From assembly GCA_026129545.1 (NCBI GenBank), contig JAHCHX010000001.1:1425501-1489500 (forward strand): a stretch of DNA of 64,000 bases, given 5' to 3'. The notes beneath the pieces were generated by a model. It was not told the DNA's origin, searched no databases, and saw only the letters and a list, made by a program, of their open reading frames with translations. Each line of letters begins with the position of its first letter. Within the stretch, counting starts at the first letter, position 1. The position numbers and the translations under genes were made by a program. This DNA comes from Saprospiraceae bacterium. GTDB lineage: Bacteria > Bacteroidota > Bacteroidia > Chitinophagales > Saprospiraceae. Below are positions 1 through 8,276 of this stretch, piece by piece.

Positions 1-152
1 TCGGAACCAAAGGCTACACCCTCAAATATCGCCCGTGGGAAGTGGTTTTCACCGAGCAATTCCAAACCAAGACGGAGGCCATCCGGCGGGAGAAAGCCCT
101 GAAGACTGCCGCAGGGAGAGCCTTCATCTGGAATAAAATCAATGGGGCTTAG
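1..152 (+). CDS. GIY-YIG nuclease, C-terminal fragment (gene cut by window edge)
   Basis: The frame beginning at base 3 reads about 49 residues to a TAG. It contains KYRPWEVVF, a glutamate-rich helix (EAIRREKALK) and a terminal FIWNKI. This matches the C-terminal half of the short stand-alone GIY-YIG endonuclease domain (UvrC N-terminal-like / YhbQ-like), where the conserved metal-binding Glu lies in the EAxxxEK helix. The GIY and YIG strands lie upstream of the window, so catalytic competence cannot be judged. The stop is followed directly by a tRNA-like hairpin and a terminator. A tRNA-proximal position is a recurrent one for these genes in Bacteroidota as I recall them, and suggests a small selfish or tRNA-associated element. 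Confidence 0.75.
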   Translation, partial: GTKGYTLKYRPWEVVFTEQFQTKTEAIRREKALKTAAGRAFIWNKINGA

Positions 153-174
153 GTCGGGCGCATATCCGCCGGGA

Positions 175-206
175 GGCGGACGTAGGTTCAAGTCCTGCCT
201 CCGCCA
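175..206 (+). other. tRNA-like acceptor/T-arm minihelix
   Basis: GGCGGAC (175-181) pairs with CTCCGCC (199-205), with one C-C mismatch. Between them is a perfect T-arm: stem GTAGG/CCTGC (182-186/194-198) and the canonical seven-base loop TTCAAGT. A discriminator-like A at 206 is followed by CT rather than an encoded CCA. No D-arm or anticodon arm precedes it, because the GIY-YIG reading frame ends only 22 bases upstream. It is either a tRNA 3' remnant or a functional tRNA-mimic structure. The structure is seen directly; its role is inference. Confidence 0.55.
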
Positions 207-213
207 CTAAAAG

Positions 214-243
214 GCCCTTGACTTTAAGTCGAGGGCTTTTTTT
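214..243 (+). terminator. Rho-independent terminator
   Basis: A near-perfect stem (GCCCTTGACT against AGTCGAGGGC, one G-T pair) with a tiny loop is followed by seven T. It would end transcription from the GIY-YIG/tRNA-like unit. It also argues that the next gene does not use the TTG at 246 as its start. Confidence 0.85.
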
Positions 244-284
244 ATTTGCATCCATTATCCACCATTGGCAAAACACCAGCAAAA

Positions 285-1100
285 ATGACATGGCTTTCCA
301 TTCACTTTTATCCGATTGAGACGCAAGAGGTGTTCCTTACTCGCGCCCTCAAGCCATTTTTGGAGCAGTATATTTGGCCACGCCAAGGGGCACGCGCGTT
401 TTTCATACGCTACGACGACGAGCGTGGCGAACATATCCGCCTGAGGCTGCGCGGAGATGCCGACTGGCTGACGGAGACGCTTCGCCCTGCCATCAAGGGC
501 TGGTTTGAGGGGCGCGGCGATTGGCACGAAGTGACCTACCAGCGAGAAGAAGCCCGCTTTGGTGGGCCAGAAGCATTGCTCTTGGCGGAGGAATATTTTC
601 ATGTCTCCACGCGAGTGGTGCTGGAGCGCATCGCATCGCCCACACATACTTACGGGGATGCTTTGTACGATGCTTTGCGACTTCACTCCATCACAGCGTT
701 TGCCGCTGGCCTGAATCGGGATAGAGCAGCATGGTATTTTGCTCAATTGTGTGAGCAATGGCTCGGGCTTTTTTTTTATGCCCCTAACACGAGTGATGCC
801 GAAAATGCTGCGATTCGCGCCGATGCAACAGCGGGATTCGAGGAGATTTTCGAGAACCAACGCGCTCACCTGCGCGAGGCACTCGGTGCTTTGTGGAAGG
901 CATTGGAAAACGGGAAAATAGACAAACAGCAACCCGAATGGCTGCGATGGCTGCGAGGCAATCAACTGATTTTGGACGAGCTGGGCGAACATTTGGACAA
1001 GGCTCTCCCCAGTCTGTTGCACCTCACCAACAACCGGCTGGGCATCCACAATCAAGACGAGGTTTACCTGAACTACATCTTGTCGAAGGCGCTCTCGTAG
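285..1100 (+). CDS. Thiopeptide-type bacteriocin biosynthesis protein (stand-alone dehydratase C-terminal domain)
   Basis: The 271-residue protein begins MTWLSIHFYP and has FIRYDDERGEHIRLRLRG near residue 45. This pattern is typical of the C-terminal (SpaB_C / Lant_dehydr_C) domain of LanB-type dehydratases and of separate thiopeptide-type biosynthesis proteins. In those systems the domain performs glutamate elimination from Ser/Thr of a precursor peptide, or a related peptide modification. No tRNA-dependent LanB N-terminal protein, cyclase or precursor gene is visible beside it, so it is either the edge of a larger cluster or an orphan. ATG at 285 is preferred: an upstream TTG at 246 sits only three bases after the T-run of the preceding terminator. 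There is no clear Shine-Dalgarno site, as is usual in Bacteroidota. Confidence 0.72.
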   Translation: MTWLSIHFYPIETQEVFLTRALKPFLEQYIWPRQGARAFFIRYDDERGEHIRLRLRGDADWLTETLRPAIKGWFEGRGDWHEVTYQREEARFGGPEALLLAEEYFHVSTRVVLERIASPTHTYGDALYDALRLHSITAFAAGLNRDRAAWYFAQLCEQWLGLFFYAPNTSDAENAAIRADATAGFEEIFENQRAHLREALGALWKALENGKIDKQQPEWLRWLRGNQLILDELGEHLDKALPSLLHLTNNRLGIHNQDEVYLNYILSKALS

Positions 1101-1144
1101 GGAGGGGTTGTTGGGAGCTCCTCTCGAGTCATGTAAAAGCGACC

Positions 1145-1579
1145 TTAATTGTTTCCCGCCTGCTGTTTTGCGCTAGGCACGGGTTGTCCCAATCTTGCCA
1201 TTTCCACCTCCAACTCGTACTGCCGCCCCGCGAGCAACTCAATATGTGCCATCTCGAAAGTGACCATGCCAGTCAGCTGTACCCTCAGGTGATAGTCGCT
1301 GGGCGCTACCTTGAATTTGCAGCGACCGTCCCATTGAGTCACCTTGCCGTGCACTTGGTCGGGATGCTGTCGTTGGAGCAGCACAGTGGCGCCGAGAATA
1401 GGCTCCGCGGTATCGGCTTCGCGAATATAGACATGGAGCGTGGCGCGCTCGTTGTCCGATTTGCCTGTCTCGACAAAGCGCGACAAGCGACTTTCGGCAG
1501 TGATGGGTTGGTCTTGGGCTATCGCTGCATGAGCGCAGCAAAAAAGGAGAAAAAGGCAGGATATCGGTTTGATAAGCAT
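1145..1579 (-). CDS. Small secreted protein with carboxypeptidase-regulatory-like domain
   Basis: The 144-residue product starts MLIKPISCLFLLF and has a clear signal peptide ending near AIAQ. Residues of about 45-120 (LHVYIREADTAEPILGATVLLQ, then WDGRCKFKVAPSDYHLRVQLTG) resemble the beta-sandwich carboxypeptidase regulatory-like (CarboxypepD_reg/DUF4480-type) fold common in Bacteroidota envelope proteins. It lacks the TonB plug and barrel that often follow this domain. An upstream in-frame ATG at 1627 would add 16 residues ahead of the signal peptide and is less likely. Function unknown; possibly a periplasmic or surface binding module. It is convergent with the dehydratase-like gene and 132 bases downstream of the large secreted protein gene on the same strand. 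Confidence 0.6.
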   Translation of the reverse strand: MLIKPISCLFLLFCCAHAAIAQDQPITAESRLSRFVETGKSDNERATLHVYIREADTAEPILGATVLLQRQHPDQVHGKVTQWDGRCKFKVAPSDYHLRVQLTGMVTFEMAHIELLAGRQYELEVEMARLGQPVPSAKQQAGNN

Positions 1580-1711
1580 AAGGATTAGATTGAAGGTTGA
1601 GCAGATAACATCATAAATGCGCGGCAAGGTATCTTATTTTGAAGCAAGGACATAATCCCAACAAATGTCAGCTCAGCGGCATTTGAAGTTGTTCGTTGTT
1701 GATTTTGTTCG

Positions 1712-4363
1712 TTAGAAACGAGTCACTACGGCGATGGCCTTCTTTGTTCGCTGCGTTGTGCCGTCGGGGGCAAAGAGTTCGACAAAAAGCACATAAATAC
1801 CGGGTTTGGCGCGAGTGCCGTCATCGAGGTCTCCATCCCAGCGCAGGGTTCCTTCGGTGCCGAGCAATTCTTGGCGCACCAAGCGTTTCACTGGGATACC
1901 TTCCGAGTCAAAAATGGTCGTCGTGGCAAAAAATCCCTCACGAGGCAGCGCATAAAACACCTCGAGGAAATCCTCATAACTGTCGCCATCGGGTGAAAGA
2001 CGGGCGCGAGGGACTTGTATCCAATCGTTGCCCGCAGGCAGGGCGGGGCGTTGTTGGGAGTTGGGCAAGGTAGGTGTGCCGGGTGCTCCCGTCACGACAG
2101 AGGAGGCGGAAGTCCAGTTGGAGGCTTGGTTGGTAAGCGCCTCTGTGTCAATACGTTCCAAAGCCACCCCCGTTCGTTGGCTGATGGTGAGCAAGGCGTT
2201 GTGCCAATCCCGTGTGTAGTTGAACGAGTCCACGCTGACGGTTTCCCCGGCCTTTGACCAGAAAAGAGTCACGTTGCCGCTGTTGTTGTCGAAAGAAGGG
2301 AGTGTGTTTTGCAGCACGTTCTCGCTGTTGATATTGGAAAAAACACTCCGAATGTTGTCGGGACTAGGTGTGAACACATCATATTGACCCGGAAAAAACA
2401 GGCGCTTGTGGGTAATTGGCGTGGTGATGGTTCCGGTAGTGCGCGCGAAGTTGGCGATGAAAAATTCGGACCAGTCGAAGATTTTCTCGCTGCGGTTGTA
2501 AAACTCGATGTAGCGACTGTTGCCCGTGCCGGGGTTGAACATCATTTCGTTCACCACAATGTCTTGCTGAGCAGGCTTTTCCGGCAAACCAACGCGCATC
2601 ACGTTATCCGTGACGGCGGCATTTCCACTGCAATCCAACACATCCGGCTCTGCCGACACTTCATAGATGATGCCCGGTTGCAAAGGGGTGGACAAGGTGA
2701 GGCGTGTTCGGCTGCGGTCGTCAGTCAACACACCGGCGGAAGCGATATCAAGCAACGGCTCTATGCGGTATGCGCCGGGGTCTTGGGCGGCATTTTTATC
2801 CAGACCTTCCGAAAAAACGAGCAGCAGGGAGGTGGCCGATTCGGGAAATGCCGACAGCAGGCGCGGCGCCTCTGTGTCCGGTGTGTTCTGAAAAGAAGCG
2901 TTTTGCGCACCCGGGGTGCCGCCCGGCGCGATGGGACACGACTGCCAATTCTCCGCATTGAGGCAGGGAAGGTTTGGATTGATGCGTTCGAGCGACCAAC
3001 CGCCGTCGCGTTTTGCAGTGATGGTGTGCCATGCGACGGAATAATCCACCCTGTCTATCACCTCCCCATTCTGTCGTGTGAGTGTGAGCACGTCGCCGTC
3101 GTTGTTGAGCAGAGAAGCACTGATGGAGATGCCCAGTACCGGGCCAGCGGACACTGCTTGCAGGGTCGCGGCGTTGGCATTGGCTGTCAGCACGACGTAT
3201 TCTCCCGGTTTTAGGATAAAAGATGGCAATGACACGGGCGCACTTGTCGCGTCTTGCACGCGCAACGCCGCCAAGTCAAACGTCTTGTTGGAGCGGTTGA
3301 ACAACTCGAACCACTCCACCTCCGGCAAGCCCGCAGAGGGCGAGGGGTCGGCCATTATTTCATTGATTAAAATGTCGAACTCGATTGCCACATCTATTTT
3401 TAAAAACTGAAAATCAGCCGTCTGCGTCATGCTTGTGTTTCCAAAAACATCTTTCACGCCTGAAACTTGCAACGAGTGGCTACCATTCGGAAGCGCATTG
3501 GGCAACGACAGCAGCACCGTTTTTTGATTGTTGCCGAACACGACGGAAACTGGCGGCCCTACCCCACTGCTGACGGTGTAGCGAGCAGGGTCGAGCGCCG
3601 ATGCGGAGTCCAATTTTTCGTCAAAAACGGCGCGAACGGTTTGTGCATCGTCCGCATTTGCGAGGAGCAGCACGGGCGGTACCGTGTCGGGAGGCCCGTT
3701 GACAATGGCGATGTCGTCAAAGAAGAACCTTGTCCGATTGGTCACGGTGTAAACGCATTGAAGGCCAAAAAAGCGATTTGCGCCGCCATCGTGCGTGGCA
3801 TCGGTGGCAGTGAATTGAGGCTCGAAAGCGCCCGTGCCAGCCGCAGCCGTCGCCTCCCAGATGCCCGTGCTGGTGCGCGTCACGCGCAGCCGAACATCTG
3901 GGTTGGTCGCCACAAAGCCCGGAATCCCCGATGCCAGCAGGGTTCTGACGGCACCACTTTGGCGAAAAAGTCGCAAGGCATCGAGGCTACCCGTTTCGCC
4001 GATTTCTATGAAATAGCCATTGGCGGTGGCGAGATTGGGCTGGTCGGCTTGTAGGTATATACGCAACAGGTTGGAATTGGAGGGCGCGAAGTCGAGGCGA
4101 AACCGGAGGTTCCATTCTGCGTTGTCGGGGATGTCGCCTTGCACTGCTAGCATCGAGGAGCCTGCTTCTGGCGCGTTGAGTTGCAGTTCGCCGGAGGCGT
4201 TGACGACAAAATTGGACACATCGCCCACCCAAGTCGGGTTTTGGGTGAAATCCCCATCCGAGAAATCGTCGAAAATTTGGGCGCCGAGCGAGGGCGGGAA
4301 AAGCAGCGCCGCCAGCACCAATATTTTGGCGGTTGATGGCAACAAAAGGCGAAGGAAGGTCAT
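1712..4363 (-). CDS. Large secreted protein with two lamin-tail domains
   Basis: The 883-residue product has a signal peptide (MTFLRLLLPS to about residue 29). It then has an N-terminal beta-sandwich-like region (30-230), an SbsA-type Ig-like domain (DTVPPVLLL, about 232-330), a lamin-tail domain (FDILINEIMADPSP, about 331-455), a second Ig-like domain (DTEAPRLLSAF, about 500-590) and a second lamin-tail domain (IVVNEMMFNPG, about 600-720). The C-terminus is a FlgD-like Ig module (RLSPDGDSYEDF, then GIYVLFVELF). This layout is typical of Bacteroidota surface or extracellular proteins exported by the Sec and type IX systems. The ATG at 4363 starts directly at the signal peptide; the open frame runs 53 codons further but adds no recognisable sequence. 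It shares a 53-base divergent promoter region with the lipoprotein gene. Confidence 0.82.
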   Translation of the reverse strand: MTFLRLLLPSTAKILVLAALLFPPSLGAQIFDDFSDGDFTQNPTWVGDVSNFVVNASGELQLNAPEAGSSMLAVQGDIPDNAEWNLRFRLDFAPSNSNLLRIYLQADQPNLATANGYFIEIGETGSLDALRLFRQSGAVRTLLASGIPGFVATNPDVRLRVTRTSTGIWEATAAAGTGAFEPQFTATDATHDGGANRFFGLQCVYTVTNRTRFFFDDIAIVNGPPDTVPPVLLLANADDAQTVRAVFDEKLDSASALDPARYTVSSGVGPPVSVVFGNNQKTVLLSLPNALPNGSHSLQVSGVKDVFGNTSMTQTADFQFLKIDVAIEFDILINEIMADPSPSAGLPEVEWFELFNRSNKTFDLAALRVQDATSAPVSLPSFILKPGEYVVLTANANAATLQAVSAGPVLGISISASLLNNDGDVLTLTRQNGEVIDRVDYSVAWHTITAKRDGGWSLERINPNLPCLNAENWQSCPIAPGGTPGAQNASFQNTPDTEAPRLLSAFPESATSLLLVFSEGLDKNAAQDPGAYRIEPLLDIASAGVLTDDRSRTRLTLSTPLQPGIIYEVSAEPDVLDCSGNAAVTDNVMRVGLPEKPAQQDIVVNEMMFNPGTGNSRYIEFYNRSEKIFDWSEFFIANFARTTGTITTPITHKRLFFPGQYDVFTPSPDNIRSVFSNINSENVLQNTLPSFDNNSGNVTLFWSKAGETVSVDSFNYTRDWHNALLTISQRTGVALERIDTEALTNQASNWTSASSVVTGAPGTPTLPNSQQRPALPAGNDWIQVPRARLSPDGDSYEDFLEVFYALPREGFFATTTIFDSEGIPVKRLVRQELLGTEGTLRWDGDLDDGTRAKPGIYVLFVELFAPDGTTQRTKKAIAVVTRF

Positions 4364-4390
4364 GCTGAAATTGCTTTTGGGTCGTTGTGT

Positions 4391-4398
4391 TAGTTTTC
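4391..4398 (+). promoter_or_regulatory. Possible -7 element (TAGTTTTC)
   Basis: TAGTTTTC differs at one base from the Bacteroidota TAnnTTTG consensus. It lies 18 bases upstream of the lipoprotein ATG in the divergent 53-base spacer, with a TTG 17 bases further upstream. Weak evidence. Confidence 0.25.
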
Positions 4399-4416
4399 TG
4401 CGTAAACTTATTTCAA

Positions 4417-5454
4417 ATGCGGTACTTGCTGTTATTACTCCTCTCGATTTTTCTTTTTTGCAAAAACGAAACCCCGCCGAATCAATTGGTCTCCACCCGC
4501 GAGCAGCCCCTTCGCGAGGCACCGGGTGAGCGCGGACGTGAAATTCGCCCGCTCAAAGCAGGGGAAAATGCGCTGGATTTGCGAGATGTAAGCCCCTTCG
4601 AAACCCCACTGCTGTTCGACGACACCCTGCTCTTTGCTCCGTGGATAAAAGTAGAAACCAGCAAGGGCGAAAAAGGCTGGGTGTTTGCGGGATATTGGCA
4701 GCCAAGCCTTGCCGAGACAGACTCATGGCTGTTGGACAAACGTCTTCATTGTTATTTTGGCAAGGCTCTCACCGCTCGTTACCACCAATTTGCAACAGAT
4801 AGGCAAATCACCAGCGAATCAGCATTTGCGGCCCATTATCGGGAGGCAATGGCCTTGCGCGACACGTTCGTCTTGCTCTTGGCTCGCCGGCCCGACCCCA
4901 ACGAAGCCAGCAGCAAACCCGATTTTTTCTGGATGCGCGATGTCTTGCAGGGTTTTGTGTTCCAGTGGGTAGCCGATGGCACGCAGCCGTACTTGTTTGC
5001 CGATTTTCGCTTTTTCCAAAAAATCGCCGCCACGACTGATGGGTCGCAGGACGACGCATTCGTCAAAACCTGCCTTCTCGCTTTCCCTTCCGATAGCATC
5101 GAATCTTTTTTTCCCGCATGGAAATTTCAACTTTCCGAACACGAAGCAGCCAGTCAACTTGGCACCAACACACACGTTCGGATGCTGCGTCAGATAGATT
5201 CGGCGCTCAAAACCGGCTCGCTTTTCCAACCAGAGCTCGTCGCCTTCAAAGAATCATTGCTGGAAGATATTTTGGGCAAAAACACGGTGTACTGGCAGCC
5301 CGCTACCTCGATTTTGAAAGAGATGGAAGAGATACTGGCCGCCGATTTTGCTTGCCTCGACGAGCGCGACCGCACGGCTATCGCCGCCAGAAGGGCTATG
5401 TTTGAAGCGCCGGAGGCCAATGGCCTGCGCGTGAATTTGCGGAGCGGCTACTAA
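4417..5454 (+). CDS. Putative lipoprotein with SH3-like N-terminal domain
   Basis: The 345-residue product begins MRYLLLLLLSIFLFCKNE, which is a short signal ending at a lipobox-like Cys15. Residues of about 40-85 (REIRPLKAGENALDLRDVS, then GEKGWVFAGYWQ) look like a bacterial SH3 (SH3_3-type) module. The remaining 250 residues are predicted mainly helical and I do not recognise them. ATG at 4417 is chosen over a GTG at 4387 because it starts at the lipoprotein signal. The stop overlaps the stop of the pseudouridine synthase gene on the other strand by three bases. Confidence 0.6.
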   Translation: MRYLLLLLLSIFLFCKNETPPNQLVSTREQPLREAPGERGREIRPLKAGENALDLRDVSPFETPLLFDDTLLFAPWIKVETSKGEKGWVFAGYWQPSLAETDSWLLDKRLHCYFGKALTARYHQFATDRQITSESAFAAHYREAMALRDTFVLLLARRPDPNEASSKPDFFWMRDVLQGFVFQWVADGTQPYLFADFRFFQKIAATTDGSQDDAFVKTCLLAFPSDSIESFFPAWKFQLSEHEAASQLGTNTHVRMLRQIDSALKTGSLFQPELVAFKESLLEDILGKNTVYWQPATSILKEMEEILAADFACLDERDRTAIAARRAMFEAPEANGLRVNLRSGY

Positions 5455-6179
5455 GCTGGCTCGCTGCCCCATTTTCGGAGTTGGTTGAGCAACGCGGCAA
5501 AATCCTTGGGCAGCGGAGCCAAAAACTCCATGCGCTCGCCCGTGACCGGGTGCTCCAATCGGAGCCGCGACGAATGAAGCGAGGTACGCTCCATCATAGG
5601 GCGCTCCTCTTCGGCGTGCTTGCCTATCTTGTACGACTTTCCTTTTAATTCCGATAAATAAAAGGCGGCACGGCGGCCATACAAAGCATCCACCGCGAGG
5701 GAATAGCCGATGCTTTGAAAATGCACCCGAATCTGGTGCGTTCGCCCGGTTTTGATAAGCGCCTCGGCCAAAGTGAACCGTTTGAAACGCTCCAAAGCGC
5801 GGTAGAAAGTAAGCGATGGCTTGCCAGATGAGACAATAGCCATTTTGCCCGCCACCACTGGGTGCTCGCCGATGGGTTTGTCAATCTCGCCCTCGTCGTG
5901 ATGCAGCACCCCATCCAGCAAAGCAAGATAAAACTTGTCCGCCGTGTGATGCTCGAATTGGAGCGACAGGTGTCGGTGCGCCGCCTCGTTGCGAGCGAAA
6001 CAGATGACACCACTCGTTTCGCGGTCGAGCCGATGCACGACGAAGATTTTGCCATATTTTCGCTCCAGCACCGCCTGCAAACTTTCCTTGTTGCCAAAAC
6101 GGTCGGGGATAGTGAGCATCCCGGCGGGTTTGCTGACCACCAAAAAGTGTTCGTCTTCGTACAATAGCGCGTAGTGCAT
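5451..6179 (-). CDS. RluA-family 23S/tRNA pseudouridine synthase
   Basis: The 242-residue protein has the RluA signature HRLDRETSG with the catalytic Asp at residue 52. It also has the downstream family motifs KTGRTHQIRVHF and HSSRLRLEHPVTGE. It isomerises uridine to pseudouridine in rRNA or tRNA; the exact target cannot be told from sequence. There is no N-terminal S4 domain, so it is a compact member. The ATG at 6179 (MHYALLYEDEHF) is preferred over an in-frame ATG at 6212 because the family begins with this strand, and the extra 11 residues come from a repeat-rich spacer. Confidence 0.88.
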   Translation of the reverse strand: MHYALLYEDEHFLVVSKPAGMLTIPDRFGNKESLQAVLERKYGKIFVVHRLDRETSGVICFARNEAAHRHLSLQFEHHTADKFYLALLDGVLHHDEGEIDKPIGEHPVVAGKMAIVSSGKPSLTFYRALERFKRFTLAEALIKTGRTHQIRVHFQSIGYSLAVDALYGRRAAFYLSELKGKSYKIGKHAEEERPMMERTSLHSSRLRLEHPVTGERMEFLAPLPKDFAALLNQLRKWGSEPA

Positions 6180-6192
6180 GATGGAGGGTGGA

Positions 6193-6226
6193 GGGTAGAG
6201 GGCGGGACTCATCCTACCCTCTACCC
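6193..6226. repeat. Inverted repeat at ribF-GT2 3' end
   Basis: GGGTAGAGG (6193-6201) and CCTCTACCC (6218-6226) are perfect inverted arms spanning the stop codon of the ribF-GT2 gene. They can form a hairpin but lack a T-run on either strand. Confidence 0.5.
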
Positions 6227-8227
6227 ATTTTTTATCAATTTTGAAAACTTCCGCACGCGACGCAGATAATACGCCACGATGACGCTGCCGGGATAGATAC
6301 CGTTTCTGTTTTGCGGTCTAAACTTATGTTTATCAATGACTTCCACGGCTTCTCGGCGCTTGCGAACCGTGTTGTTGAAATTCTTGTAAAATGAAAAATG
6401 CGCCCGCAATATCGCCCAAATCGCCAAAAACTGCCCCTTCGCCGCAAATCGTGCAGCCGCCAAACCATCCAACAACAGCCGGGCGGGAACGAGCCAAAGC
6501 AATTTTCTGGCTGGCTCGTTTTTCAGCAACGAAAAGAGACTGTTGCGAAAGTTGAGAAATACTTTGCGTGGGTTTTCATACTCCAAAGTGCCGCCTCCCA
6601 GATGATATACCACCGATTGAGGAATGCACCACACGGAGTAACCCGCTCGCTTGAGCCGCCAACAAAGGTCTATTTCCTCATTGTGGGCAAAATAGTCTCC
6701 ATCGAAACCGCCGAATGCGTGGTACAACTCGGCCCGCACAAAAAACGCCGCACCTGCCGCCCAAAAGCACTCTTGCGGCGCGTCGTATTGCCCCTCATCC
6801 TCCTCACGCTTGCTAAAAATGCGCCCCCTGCAAAACGGGTAGCCAAGCGCATCGAGCCACCCTCCCGCAGCGCCCGCATATTCAAAGCGATGCCGCTCGC
6901 TCCACGCCAGAATTTTAGGCTGTGCTATGGCGATGGTGCTGTCCCGCCGCATGGCTTCAAGCACAGGAGCCATCCAGCCGGGGGTCACTTCCACATCCGA
7001 ATTGAGAATGACATAAATATCCGCCTGCACCTGTTTGAGTGCCCGGTTGTAGCCTTCGGCAAATCCATAGTTGTGCTGCAAATCGAGCAATTCGACATCA
7101 GGATAATGTCGGCGCAAAAAATCAACCGAGTCATCTGGCGAGCCGTTGTCGGCCACCACGATGCGTGTGCCGGGGCTATTGGCCACCACCGAGGGCAGAA
7201 ATTGCTCCAAATGCCGTCGAGTGTTGTAGTTGAGAATGACGACCGCCACACCTGATAAATGGTGGGCAGGCAGCGCATCCTTCGACGGTTGGGCCGCGCT
7301 GCCGAATCGCCGCTGTATCTCTACTCTGTCCTGCTCTATTTGATGCTTCAATGCTTTCAAGTCTTCCAGTTTTTTGTCGGGACGAATAAAATCAAGGACT
7401 TCTACTGTAAGTATTTGTCCGTAGAGGTCGCCCTCATAGTCAAGGATGTTCAGTTCGATGGTTTGGGGTCGCGTGTCGTTGAGCGTGGGGCGCGAGCCGA
7501 TATAAAGCATAGAAGGGAACACTGCGTCGTTGATGCGCACCTGCGCAGCATATATTCCCGCAGGCAACACCAATTTATAGAGGTCTTCTATGTCCAAGTT
7601 GGCGGTGGGGAACCCAAGTGTGCGGCCTATTTTCTGACCTTCCACCACCCTACCCGTGAAGAAGAAGGGATGCCCCAACAGCTTGTTGGCCAACGCAATA
7701 TCGGAAGCATCGAGGGCGCGGCGAATTTTGGTGGAACTCACCGCGATTTCATCCACCTCTTGGGCAGGTATTTCCAGCACTTCAAAACCCGCGCTCGCCT
7801 CATATTTTTTCAAAAAAGAAATATCGCCCTCGCGGCCAGCGCCAAAGCGATGGTCGTATCCAATCACGATGTAGCGCGGGGTGAATTTTTTCACCAAAAA
7901 ATCCTCGACGTATTTGCGAGCATCCTGACGCGCAAAATCTGTCGAAAAAGGCACCACGACCACATTGTCAATGCCGCATCCTCGAAGCAGCGTGATTTTT
8001 TCGTCGGTTGTTGTCAGCAGTTTGAATGACCCGTCGCCCGGCTGGAGCACCGTGCGCGGGTGCGGGTCGAAAGTGACGACCACGCTCTCACCCCCGCAGG
8101 AGCGGGCATGTGTTTGCACCTGTTCCAAGATGCGCCGATGACCGGCGTGCACCCCATCGAACGAACCAATGGTGACGACGGCATTTTGAAAGGAAGGCAA
8201 TTGAGATAAATCGGTGAAAACCCGCAT
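6221..8227 (-). CDS. ribF: Fusion of bifunctional riboflavin kinase/FAD synthetase (RibF) with GT2 glycosyltransferase
   Basis: The 668-residue open frame joins two usually separate enzymes. Residues 1-308 are a complete RibF. The FAD synthetase nucleotidyltransferase half carries GSFDGVHAGH (21-30), and the riboflavin kinase half carries GRTLGFPTAN (201-210). It makes FMN and FAD from riboflavin and ATP. After a short linker (309-325), residues 326-668 form a GT2 glycosyltransferase of the rhamnosyltransferase type: VVILNYNTRRHL, VVADNGSPDDSV, the DXD-like LNSDVEV (408-414) and HNEEIDLCWRLKRAGY. No stop or frameshift separates the halves; an in-frame GTG near residue 327 could in principle start a separate transferase. 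ATG at 8227 begins at the normal RibF N-terminus. RibF is housekeeping; the fused transferase may add sugars to lipid-linked glycans. Confidence 0.9.
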   Translation of the reverse strand: MRVFTDLSQLPSFQNAVVTIGSFDGVHAGHRRILEQVQTHARSCGGESVVVTFDPHPRTVLQPGDGSFKLLTTTDEKITLLRGCGIDNVVVVPFSTDFARQDARKYVEDFLVKKFTPRYIVIGYDHRFGAGREGDISFLKKYEASAGFEVLEIPAQEVDEIAVSSTKIRRALDASDIALANKLLGHPFFFTGRVVEGQKIGRTLGFPTANLDIEDLYKLVLPAGIYAAQVRINDAVFPSMLYIGSRPTLNDTRPQTIELNILDYEGDLYGQILTVEVLDFIRPDKKLEDLKALKHQIEQDRVEIQRRFGSAAQPSKDALPAHHLSGVAVVILNYNTRRHLEQFLPSVVANSPGTRIVVADNGSPDDSVDFLRRHYPDVELLDLQHNYGFAEGYNRALKQVQADIYVILNSDVEVTPGWMAPVLEAMRRDSTIAIAQPKILAWSERHRFEYAGAAGGWLDALGYPFCRGRIFSKREEDEGQYDAPQECFWAAGAAFFVRAELYHAFGGFDGDYFAHNEEIDLCWRLKRAGYSVWCIPQSVVYHLGGGTLEYENPRKVFLNFRNSLFSLLKNEPARKLLWLVPARLLLDGLAAARFAAKGQFLAIWAILRAHFSFYKNFNNTVRKRREAVEVIDKHKFRPQNRNGIYPGSVIVAYYLRRVRKFSKLIKNG

Positions 8228-8276
8228 GGGCGCAAAGATAGGATGGGGAAACTGGGTTCGTGGAGTTTTGGGCTGG

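Noticed and set aside
150..210. Complete tRNA gene
   Set aside because: Only acceptor-like and T-arm parts are present; there is no anticodon or D-arm before the nuclease reading frame.
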